Positions 56,843-64,000 of a DNA stretch of 64,000 bases are shown here, piece after piece; positions within the stretch are counted from its first letter, which is position 1; each line of letters opens with the position of its first letter. A program made the translations under genes and the position numbers. The notes beneath the pieces are model-generated. The model saw only the letters and a program-made list of their open reading frames with translations. It did not search any database and was not told the DNA's origin. The DNA is taken from NCBI GenBank assembly GCA_030427585.1, contig JAUIBW010000028.1, positions 1-64,000 on the forward strand, written 5' to 3'. The DNA comes from Bacteroidia bacterium (GTDB lineage Bacteria; Bacteroidota; Bacteroidia; Flavobacteriales; Flavobacteriaceae).

Positions 56843-56877
56843 CAGACCTCACAGGTCTCCAAGACCTGTGAGGTCTG
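56843..56877. repeat. Palindrome family 2, copy 3 (possible bidirectional terminator)
   Basis: 16-bp perfect arms (CAGACCTCACAGGTCT and complement) with loop CCA, between the convergent ATPase and carboxypeptidase-like genes. No long T tract on either side, but position and stem strength fit transcript ends from both sides. Confidence 0.8.
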
Positions 56878-56927
56878 GAATTTAAACTGTTCAAATCTAA
56901 AGGGTTAGAATGACATGAAGTATTGTA

Positions 56928-58457
56928 TTATTCCTGTACTGCTTCTGTATCGGTATCAGGAGCAACTGTAAATTGTTTTATAGCAGAATTTGGTTCTATG
57001 ATGTTGTATCCTTTCCAGAATTCTGGATTGTATCTGGATAAGTATTGCGGCTTAATACTCTTGTTTTCGGTGCTGGCCTTGTAATCAGCTTCAGATAATG
57101 GGCTTGAGTCAAAAACAACAATCTCGAACTTACTTACATTTGCCATAATCACATCGAGTGCCAGAGACAGCTCATTTTGCTTACGTCTTCCTTTTACATG
57201 TTTATTTTTCTCGATCACCTTTAGAGGGCGGTCAAAACCAAAGCGATTTCCTCTACGCATTTCAAGATATTTTAAGTCGTATTTGTTGTTTTGTCCTTTA
57301 GAAAAAATCACTTTATTACGATATAAATTGTCCTGAAACATAACTCCCAGGAGTTTAAAACTCTTAAGATTTTTTACATTTTCGTAATCGGCTCTAACAA
57401 TGGCAAAATCTTCAGTATTAACATATAATGTACCTTTAAAATCTGCTCTCCATTTTGGCGAAAAATTAATAATATACACACTATTGTCATCGATATAAGT
57501 ATAATCGACAAGTTCGAAATTATATCTGCCTGATTTGTTCAAAAAATTAGACATCACATCTTCGTTAAAGAAAAGACTCGACATTAAACTTTCTAACCCA
57601 GATTTTCGATGTTTTAAAAATTCGCTCTTGTCGTCTTTTTTCTTTTGATTATCGATTTCATCTTTAACAACCGATGCTTCTTCTGTATTTTCTAGCAGAG
57701 AATCTACCTGTACCTTAGTGCCAAAAAGACCAGATTTTATTTTGAGGTAAGAATTAGGTTTTACATTTTTCTTAAATATAGTTTCCATACGTTCGGCCAC
57801 AGCCTCCATAGATACTCTATTGTTTTTGTCATAGAGTTCTGCGGCTTTTATAATATGAAGTTTCCTCTTATCGAAATTACCATACAGATCACATAAAATT
57901 TCGGTATAATATTCTGCTCTTTTGGGGAGAATTGAGGTTACACTATCGATCAATTTTTTATTAAGCTCTTTGATCGTAGATTTTTTAAACTTGACATCGA
58001 ACTTTTTTACGGTATTAAACTCAGATTCTCTAAAAAAAAGTCGCCTTTTGGATAACCCAAAATTATAATTTTGATCTACCCGTTCCTTAACATTATCAAT
58101 AATTTCGTCTACGGTTAGATTTTTATTTGAAATAAAAACACCTTTTAACTCTATAGCTTTGGGCTGGATATAAATGATACTATCGGTTACATTCTTTACT
58201 GACACACCTACTTTTTCATACCCCATAGAAGAGATGTATATAGAATCAATTTTGGCAAGATCACCGTTTAGATTTAGGCTAAACCTTCCTTCTTCATTGG
58301 TAATCACTCCCTGGTTTTCTGATAATTGTATAGTTGCATATGGGACGGGTTCGTTAGTTTTTTTATCGACTACCTTAGAAGTAATGGTTTGAGCGGTTAC
58401 CATAGTCCCTATGGATAAGCATAGAAATAAAGCTGATACTACCTGATTATAGTGCAT
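56928..58457 (-). CDS. Carboxypeptidase-regulatory-like domain protein
   Basis: 509 residues. The signal peptide is about 1-22 (ends MVTAQ). A CarboxypepD_reg-like beta domain follows (about 25-110: VVDKKTNEPVPYATIQLSEN, ITNEEGRFSLNL, ISSMGYEKVGVSV), the same plug-type fold found before TonB-dependent receptors. The remaining 400 residues contain strands ending in KVIFSKGQNNKYDLKYLEMR and have no catalytic motif. There is no TonB-receptor barrel at the C-terminus. Probably exported to the periplasm or outer membrane; role unknown. Confidence 0.85.
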   Translation of the reverse strand: MHYNQVVSALFLCLSIGTMVTAQTITSKVVDKKTNEPVPYATIQLSENQGVITNEEGRFSLNLNGDLAKIDSIYISSMGYEKVGVSVKNVTDSIIYIQPKAIELKGVFISNKNLTVDEIIDNVKERVDQNYNFGLSKRRLFFRESEFNTVKKFDVKFKKSTIKELNKKLIDSVTSILPKRAEYYTEILCDLYGNFDKRKLHIIKAAELYDKNNRVSMEAVAERMETIFKKNVKPNSYLKIKSGLFGTKVQVDSLLENTEEASVVKDEIDNQKKKDDKSEFLKHRKSGLESLMSSLFFNEDVMSNFLNKSGRYNFELVDYTYIDDNSVYIINFSPKWRADFKGTLYVNTEDFAIVRADYENVKNLKSFKLLGVMFQDNLYRNKVIFSKGQNNKYDLKYLEMRRGNRFGFDRPLKVIEKNKHVKGRRKQNELSLALDVIMANVSKFEIVVFDSSPLSEADYKASTENKSIKPQYLSRYNPEFWKGYNIIEPNSAIKQFTVAPDTDTEAVQE

Positions 58458-58489
58458 AGTTTGATATTTAGATCAATAAAGTTCTTATA

Positions 58490-58674
58490 GAACTCATCTT
58501 GACTTTTTCTATTTCCTAAAAAAATGGCTGAAATTCACCCATATTTCGTTACTTTTCTTACCCGTAGCGCTACTTCGGCATAGCTCAGCACAAGTGCTAT
58601 GGCTTTCAAAAAGTGCCTCATCTGGTCAAATTTCAACTCATTTTCGGTTAAAAACAAAAAGTCAAGATCAGTTC
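58490..58674. mobile_element. MITE-like element with about 50-bp terminal inverted repeats
   Basis: The left arm from 58490 (GAACTCATCTTGACTTTTT) pairs with the complement of the right arm ending at 58674. 18 of the first 20 positions match and similarity persists to about 50 bp. The interior contains a GC-rich hairpin-like part (CGTAGCGCTACTTCGGC). No coding frame. Confidence 0.65.
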
Positions 58675-59010
58675 ATATATAAGACGCTATGTTAGCGTAT
58701 AAAGTTGCCTGATACATCCAACAAAAGGAAGACTGAAACAAGAACCATTTGTTACAATGAAATGTACAAATTAAAAAAATCACAATCAAGATAATTTTAT
58801 CTTTTTGGGTATCGAAATATGCCCTGGTGGCAACACTTGTTATATTGCCCTAAAAGCCTGTATAGTATAGGTTATGTTAATCAGCTTTTAATTAGGGATA
58901 CTACTATTCTTAAAAAAAATGATAAATTTAACTTGTATAACTTACGGTTTTACCGTAAGTTTATGATGTCAAAATTGTAAAGTCAAAGGGAGGACTTGGA
59001 GTAAACACAA
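58675..59010. other. Intergenic region with a short palindrome
   Basis: No gene. The notable feature is a perfect 10-bp inverted repeat at 58939-58961 (AACTTACGGT, three T, ACCGTAAGTT). It could be an operator or a transcript end. The rest is AT-rich and unremarkable. Confidence 0.45.
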
Positions 59011-59040
59011 AAATGGTGCATTATAAACTGCACCATTTTT
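59011..59040 (-). terminator. Terminator of the S8 peptidase gene (works both ways)
   Basis: AAATGGTGCA, loop TTATAAAC, TGCACCATTT, flanked by A/T runs on both sides. It lies about 60 bases beyond the S8 gene stop. Confidence 0.75.
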
Positions 59041-59100
59041 TTATGTTATACCAGTTTACTTAGAATTTACTGCAAAAAAATTAACTATTCACTTATTAAT

Positions 59101-60684
59101 TCAGTTCTTACTCTTAGACACCTGCTCTGCCAATAATAAAGCATTATATGCATTGACTACTGAGCCAGATTTTGAGAGCTCAGAAAAAGGAACTAACTTT
59201 TTAGTACCGTCTTTTTGTTTAATCTCTACATCGATATTATATGAAACGCCAGATTTCATAAGTATTTCTTTTACCTGTGCTGCACTTAAGTCTGGATAAT
59301 ACGATTTGATTAAAGCAGCAACACCAGAAACAATAGGGGCTGCTAAAGATGTTCCGCTAATAAACCCATATTCATTGTTATAAACGGTAGTATATATTTC
59401 ATGTCCTGGAGCATAAATATCTACTTGCTCTTTACCGTAATTACTGAAGTTGGATTTAAAATTTTTATCTACTGTTTTTGATATTGAACCTACAACAATC
59501 ATATTATTTGATATCTCTTCACCACTATTACTATAATCATTAGGATAGTGCGAATTTTCAGGGTTTAGTTCTTTATTTTCATTTCCTGCTGAACTTACAA
59601 TTAACACACCATTTGAATCCGCATACTGTATTGCTTCATCTACCCATTTTTTATTCATCGAAATGGGTTTTCCAAAACTCATATTTATTATTTTTGCTCC
59701 ATTATCTACAGCATATCGTATTGCTAATGAAATATCTTTATCATGTTCATCTCCTCCTGACGATGCAACACATAAAGACATTATTTTAATATCATCAAAA
59801 ACTCCTTTAGTTCCTTTATTGTTTTTAGAATCTGCAGCAAGAACTCCTGCCACTTTAATGGCGTGTTGAAAAGGTAGACTATCATTCCACACTTTATTAT
59901 TGCCGTATTTTATATCTCCTAAATCATCTGGATTATCTCCAATTATGGTACGTTCATTATAGTCAAAATTTAAAGATGTCATTAATCGGGATTCTACAGA
60001 TTTCTGATAATTATTAATCCATTTAGGGCTAAGTTTATATTTCTTGTAGTCCGCCATATAATAGATAAGAGGGCCTATTATAGAATCTTTTTTATAAATG
60101 CTATATAAACTGTCTAATTGCGAAATAGTATAGTTTTCATTTGGGAAGAATTTCAGTAATGCTTGTTTTGATTTTGGATAAGTTTTAAAAAGGAAATTAC
60201 CATACTTTTTATCTCTTTCCACTTGTTTAAGCTCTGATTCTCTTAATGTTTTGGCTTTTTTATATAATACGTACTGCTCCCTATATTTCTTTTCAAAGTT
60301 TTCTTCAGACTCTGTATTGAATATAGGATCATATTTTCGGATGATTCGTATAGATTCAAAATTAGAATATATAATATCTTCTCCAGAAGAGTTTCCTAAA
60401 AAATTCCATCCATGTATATCATCAATATATCCATTGTTATCATCATCAATTTGATTATTTGGTATTTCTTTAGGATTTTTCCAAATCTTTTCGGCAATAT
60501 CTTCGTGATGAATATCTAACTTGGTATCGATAACAGCAACTATTATTTTTCTTCCTCTTTTTTGGTTTACCAATTCTTTATATGCTTTTTCTAGACTAAC
60601 ACCAGGAATTGTATCCTCAAGAATATCCTTATGATGCCAATATTTTCTTTCATCTTCCGAAAGAGAACTAGTTTTGGTTAACAA
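59101..60684 (-). CDS. S8 family serine peptidase with damaged 5' end
   Basis: 527 codons from a TTG at 60684. The subtilisin triad is present: Asp53 (VAVIDTKLD), His274 (PFQHAIKVAG, where the family has HGTHVAG), oxyanion Asn378 (SSAGN) and Ser446 (SGTSLAAP). A large insert lies between Asp and His. Upstream, the same frame stays coding-like (LDPSDTKEFIEFSR) but meets a TAA at 60727-60729. A short hydrophobic string (KIILLLI) lies in another frame. So the signal peptide and start seem to have been lost through a frameshift or deletion. The protein may be unexported or the gene dying. Confidence 0.75.
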   Translation of the reverse strand: MLTKTSSLSEDERKYWHHKDILEDTIPGVSLEKAYKELVNQKRGRKIIVAVIDTKLDIHHEDIAEKIWKNPKEIPNNQIDDDNNGYIDDIHGWNFLGNSSGEDIIYSNFESIRIIRKYDPIFNTESEENFEKKYREQYVLYKKAKTLRESELKQVERDKKYGNFLFKTYPKSKQALLKFFPNENYTISQLDSLYSIYKKDSIIGPLIYYMADYKKYKLSPKWINNYQKSVESRLMTSLNFDYNERTIIGDNPDDLGDIKYGNNKVWNDSLPFQHAIKVAGVLAADSKNNKGTKGVFDDIKIMSLCVASSGGDEHDKDISLAIRYAVDNGAKIINMSFGKPISMNKKWVDEAIQYADSNGVLIVSSAGNENKELNPENSHYPNDYSNSGEEISNNMIVVGSISKTVDKNFKSNFSNYGKEQVDIYAPGHEIYTTVYNNEYGFISGTSLAAPIVSGVAALIKSYYPDLSAAQVKEILMKSGVSYNIDVEIKQKDGTKKLVPFSELSKSGSVVNAYNALLLAEQVSKSKN

Positions 60685-60788
60685 CCTAGAAAACTCTATA
60701 AACTCTTTAGTATCTGAAGGATCTAATTAGCAATAGAATTATTTTTGTTTTAGTCCGTTTTCATGAATTTGGAGTATTAACAGAACGA

Positions 60789-62492
60789 TTATTTATTCAA
60801 TTGCTTTATAAAAAAAGAAGGATAAATTCCTGTTTTTTTATAAAATGCTTTAGAGAAAGATTCTGCCTTTCCGAACCCAACTTCATCTGAAATAGCCTTA
60901 ATAGTATAATTTCTAAATAATTTGTCGTTCTTAAGTCTTTCAATAACAAAATTTATCCTTAAATCATTTATATAGTTATTGAAATTTTTCTTCTTGTACA
61001 TGTTAATAACCTTGGACAGATACCTAGAATTCGTATTAAATTTTTCTGCCAAACGCGATATTGTAATATTTGATTTTGTAAAATCATTAGATTTTTCAAA
61101 ATCAGCTAACGATTTTAATAAATTATTTACAATTTCATCTGAAAAACCAATTGATTTGGGATCAATTGCAATTAAATTATCTTGCTTGTTTTCTTTATTT
61201 TGATTTATATTAGAACTTATCAACTCTTTAAACCTTTGTTTATAAATCTTTTTCTTTCTAGAATTTAAAACCCAAAAAATAATGGCTGTTAGGCTTAAGA
61301 GTGTCAAAATTAATATTAGTCTAGATGATAAGTTGTTTTCGTTTTTTAAGTTTTTAATAATTAATTCTTTTTCATCTATCAGATTAGATGTATCATAATT
61401 TTTATTAATTTCTCCCCACAGGTATTTATAATTTTTTAAGAGTACACTATCAACTTTTAATAGCTTTTCAATATATAATAATTGCTTTTCCTTGTTTCCT
61501 TTTTTCTTAAAATGACTTATAAGAATTTCATAACTATCTCTTAGTTCTGGATGTAAATCGTTAGTTGTATTAAATATTTCATCAACTTGTTTTAAATGGT
61601 AAATAGCAATATCCTCATTTCCAATTTTATAATACGCTTTACCTAAAAATGAATTAACATATTCCAGATGAGGCTTATTATTAGTTTTAATTAAATAAGG
61701 AAGAGCTTTAGACAAGCTATCTATTGTCGCTGTATAATTTTTCTTCGCGTACTGATTAATTCCTTCATTGAAGGTAAATATATTTTTATATTTAAGATTA
61801 TTATTATATGACGATTTAACAAATCCAATTCTGTTGAAAAATGATGTAGAGTCTATTTTTTTTACCCTTCGATAAGCATCAGAAAGTGCAAAAATTGACG
61901 ATAAATAATAAGGTTCTAAATCATAATTCTCTTTAGAATACAGCTTGGAATAATATTTATAATTCTCTATAAATAATTCTAAAGCCTGATCATAATTACC
62001 TGCCCTTATTTTTAAAAGACCCATAACATGATTTATAGAATGTATTAGTTCTTGATTATTAGCTTTCTTGGCAAGCTGATGTGATTTTAAATAATTGTCA
62101 AGAGAAGCTATAAAATTCCTTTGAAGATAAAACTGATTTCCTTTGATCAAATATCCGGTGGCTAGATAATCTTTTCTTGGAAGTTTTTCAGCCATTTCTA
62201 TAATACTATCTGCGTATTGTAAACCGATTTTATTTTTATACAGGTAAGACATGAGTTCATATCCTTTGGCAAGTTCATCATAATTTAGCTCTATTTTGCT
62301 CTTTGATATATATGCATTAGCATAAAATTTTGATAAAATAGAATCTGGTTTACTCTCAAAATATTTTCTTTTAATAAAAGTAAAATCCTTATTAACTATT
62401 GAATTAAAATCATCTAATATTTTTTGTTCTTGTGAAACTAAAAGCATAGTGGCTAAAAAGAAAAGTATTTTAAATATACTCGATTTTACCAT
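60789..62492 (-). CDS. TPR-containing AraC family regulator
   Basis: 567 residues from the ATG at 62492 (MVKSSIFKILFFLATMLLVS, a signal peptide); a longer frame from 62669 runs through a hairpin and is rejected. A periplasmic TPR array (about 100-350) is followed by one membrane span (NLSSRLILILTLLSLTAIIFWVL) and a cytoplasmic AraC-type HTH (ITISRLAEKFNTNSRYLSKV, then KAISDEVGFGKAESFSKAFYKKTGIYPSFF). It senses an unknown periplasmic signal. The S8 peptidase starts 104 bases downstream on the same strand and may be its target. Confidence 0.88.
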   Translation of the reverse strand: MVKSSIFKILFFLATMLLVSQEQKILDDFNSIVNKDFTFIKRKYFESKPDSILSKFYANAYISKSKIELNYDELAKGYELMSYLYKNKIGLQYADSIIEMAEKLPRKDYLATGYLIKGNQFYLQRNFIASLDNYLKSHQLAKKANNQELIHSINHVMGLLKIRAGNYDQALELFIENYKYYSKLYSKENYDLEPYYLSSIFALSDAYRRVKKIDSTSFFNRIGFVKSSYNNNLKYKNIFTFNEGINQYAKKNYTATIDSLSKALPYLIKTNNKPHLEYVNSFLGKAYYKIGNEDIAIYHLKQVDEIFNTTNDLHPELRDSYEILISHFKKKGNKEKQLLYIEKLLKVDSVLLKNYKYLWGEINKNYDTSNLIDEKELIIKNLKNENNLSSRLILILTLLSLTAIIFWVLNSRKKKIYKQRFKELISSNINQNKENKQDNLIAIDPKSIGFSDEIVNNLLKSLADFEKSNDFTKSNITISRLAEKFNTNSRYLSKVINMYKKKNFNNYINDLRINFVIERLKNDKLFRNYTIKAISDEVGFGKAESFSKAFYKKTGIYPSFFIKQLNK

Positions 62493-62593
62493 TTTCTTTA
62501 GAAAAAAGTTTAAAACTATAATGCTTAAACGAATATAAATATAAAACATTCTAAAAGAGATTGATAGTTTTAGTTTTGGTAAAAGAAAACAGC

Positions 62594-62639
62594 AATCCAA
62601 ATTCACGAATTTACTGATCGATTTTCGTGAATTTGGATT
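62594..62639. promoter_or_regulatory. 16-bp perfect inverted repeat between divergent genes
   Basis: AATCCAAATTCACGAA (62594-62609) and its exact complement (62624-62639) with a 14-base centre. It lies between the TPR/AraC gene (-) and the small plus-strand genes, so it could be an operator or a small mobile palindrome. Confidence 0.5.
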
Positions 62640-62700
62640 ACCTCCTCTTGCACTAACGCAATTCCTCACTCTATATTTGATTCAACAAAAAACAACCAAC

Positions 62701-62967
62701 ATGAATTCTTCAGCATATAACAGTAAACATCAGTTTATGTCTGATATCTTAAAAACGTTACACCTTACTATGGATATTTTTATGTACAACCTGGCACATC
62801 ATAGCCCTTATGAGATGGTATTGTATCATTGGATTGATAAACTATACCGTAAAGGAACGTCTATAGAAGATGCCATACAATTGATTTATAAAGCCCGTAA
62901 TATACTATTGCTTAACCCCAAAAATGGTTTGTACAATACCCCAGAGCCTATCGATAGCCCTTCTTAA
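62701..62967 (+). CDS. Small hypothetical protein
   Basis: 88 residues from the ATG at 62701 (MNSSAYNSKHQFMSDILKTL). Mostly helical, with MYNLAHHSPYEMVLYHWIDK and a helix EDAIQLIYKARNILL. No family recognised. The next small gene begins 13 bases after its stop, so the two are probably co-expressed. Confidence 0.6.
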   Translation: MNSSAYNSKHQFMSDILKTLHLTMDIFMYNLAHHSPYEMVLYHWIDKLYRKGTSIEDAIQLIYKARNILLLNPKNGLYNTPEPIDSPS

Positions 62968-62980
62968 AACTTACCTACTT

Positions 62981-63205
62981 ATGTTTATGCATTATGACCA
63001 ACTCTGTAGTACACAAAAAGCTTTGGTACACCGCAAATTAATGGCAAGAACAAAAGCCCCCCAGGAGATCGTATGTAAGGTACTCACACATATTAACCCC
63101 GTATTAAAAATAATAGACAGAGATGTGATTATGATGTACTATATGATGAGCAAAATAGAACAGAGAATACAAGAAGAATTACGAATGATGAATGAAGAAT
63201 TATGA
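62981..63205 (+). CDS. Small hypothetical protein running into the repeat field
   Basis: 74 residues from the ATG at 62981 (MFMHYDQLCSTQKALVHRKL). Helical, rich in Met and charged residues. The last about 10 codons (RMMNEEL end) are read from the first units of the downstream low-complexity repeats, so the C-terminus may be variable between strains. Unknown function. Confidence 0.55.
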   Translation: MFMHYDQLCSTQKALVHRKLMARTKAPQEIVCKVLTHINPVLKIIDRDVIMMYYMMSKIEQRIQEELRMMNEEL

Positions 63206-63925
63206 AAGTTGGAAGTCAGATGTCGGGTGTCAGGAGTCTGTAAAATGAAAAATGAAAAATGATAAATGTAAAAGTGGAAAACGTTGATCTCAATACTCAA
63301 TACTAATATCTCAATACCAAATGATAAATGTAAAATGATAAATGTAAAATGTAAAAGTCAGAAGTCTGATGTCCGAAGTATCAAGTTAGTTAAGGTTTGA
63401 ACTTTGAAACTAAATAAATATCGAATACTAAAGTGAGAAGTCGTAAGTCGGGTGTCGGATGCTGGGAGTCGGGAGTTGTCTCAAAAACTCAGATACTTAC
63501 CTATTCAGACACTTAGGTACTATAAAAGTCAGGAGTCCGAGGTTAGTTACAATCAAAACTTAGATTCTTTGAAACTTTGGAACTAAATGGAAAATGGAAA
63601 GTAAAAAATACTGAATGAAGAATATTGAATAACGAATATCGAATTATGAAGTATTGAAATGTGAAAGGAGTCGGGAGTCAGGAGTTAGGTGTCGGAAGCT
63701 GGGAGTCAGGAGTCAGAAATCAAAACATCGGGCATCAGACTTCGGACATCAAACGTCGGACAACAAATAGCCATTAACTAACAACAAAATTTAAAAGTCA
63801 GGAGTCGGAAGTTGGGAGTCAACCTCGGACATCGAGCATCGGACTTCGAACAACAAACACCGGACATCGAGCATCAGACAACAAAAAACTAACAACGGAA
63901 TACAAAAACAAAGGGAAAACACATT
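63206..63925 (+). repeat. Low-complexity degenerate repeat field
   Basis: Over 700 bases made of short degenerate motifs: GTCGGGAGTC/GTCAGGAGTC types, AATGATAAATGTAAA types and CATCGGACATC types, in varying order. No gene fits; frames read through it are artefacts. Such fields are seen in Bacteroidota intergenic regions and are prone to slippage. Confidence 0.8.
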
Positions 63926-64000
63926 ATGAACATTATGATCAAACAAATTGAACTTATAGAACGGGTTGATCAACTTATTCGCCTGCAAGCCACAGGGTCA
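63926..64000 (+). CDS. HTH-type small regulator (5' end only, runs off right edge)
   Basis: 25 codons: MNIMIKQIELIERVDQLIRL and QATGS. The pattern IExIERVDxLIRLxATG is the typical start of small Bacteroidota helix-turn-helix proteins that continue into an HTH. The rest lies beyond the window. Confidence 0.55.
   Translation, partial: MNIMIKQIELIERVDQLIRLQATGS

Noticed and set aside
62493-62669. N-terminal extension of the TPR/AraC regulator
   Set aside because: It reads through a perfect hairpin and would bury the signal peptide; the ATG at 62492 gives a normal one.
63791-63988. A 65-codon minus-strand frame with Cys-rich repeats (DVRCLLFEVRCSMSEV)
   Set aside because: It is a translation of the low-complexity repeat field; such peptides appear wherever these repeats are open, and the frame overlaps the HTH gene.

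Overview
The window looks like chromosomal DNA of a marine-type Bacteroidota, family Flavobacteriaceae. It may be Aquimarina-like, but that is an impression and nothing in the window proves it. Grounds: AT-rich sequence, weak ribosome-binding sites with A-rich leaders, several lipoproteins, TPR/AraC and TPR/LytS regulators, arrays of double-FtsX permeases, a GIN-domain (DUF2807) protein, an RHS/YD secreted protein, and a heme cluster in typical flavobacterial order. No rRNA, tRNA or CRISPR array was seen.

Layout. 1-3172 (-): a large RHS/YD-repeat secreted protein running off the left edge. 3173-7513: a disturbed region with a small HU-like gene, 22-bp tandem repeats, and a TPR histidine kinase plus truncated response regulator. 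These two genes sit between directly repeated flanks, one of which carries a broken copy of the nadD 3' end. 7442-9501 (-): yicC-gmk-nadD. 9733-19624: M57-type protease, acetyltransferase, HemJ, BNR-repeat protein, membrane AraC regulator, PQQ-type sugar dehydrogenase, SnoaL-like protein and serine hydrolase, with two MITE-like elements. 19679-30444: MATE pump, hemH, AraC regulator, then hemA-hemC-hemD-hemE-DUF6973-EI24-hemF. Four copies of one palindrome lie at gene ends in the second half of this cluster, together with a REP-associated tyrosine transposase (RAYT) whose reading frame continues without a stop into hemF.

30739-31796: two small lipoproteins. 31803-34519 (-): NtrB/NtrC-like two-component pair. 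34736-56827 (+): an outer-membrane efflux protein, a membrane-fusion protein, an ABC ATPase, a GIN-domain protein, seven tandem double-FtsX/MacB permeases and a second ABC ATPase. The sigma-54 activator next door and a possible -24/-12 promoter suggest it controls this operon. 56928-62492 (-): carboxypeptidase-regulatory-like protein, a third MITE-like element, a damaged-looking S8 peptidase and a TPR/AraC regulator. 62701-64000: two small unknown genes, a low-complexity repeat field and the start of an HTH protein.

The most interesting signal is the RAYT/palindrome invasion of the heme operon. HemF has no ATG of its own (ATA stands where the start should be) and is in frame with the transposase through the palindrome. 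In the hemD copy of the palindrome one extra T creates a stop at the same place.
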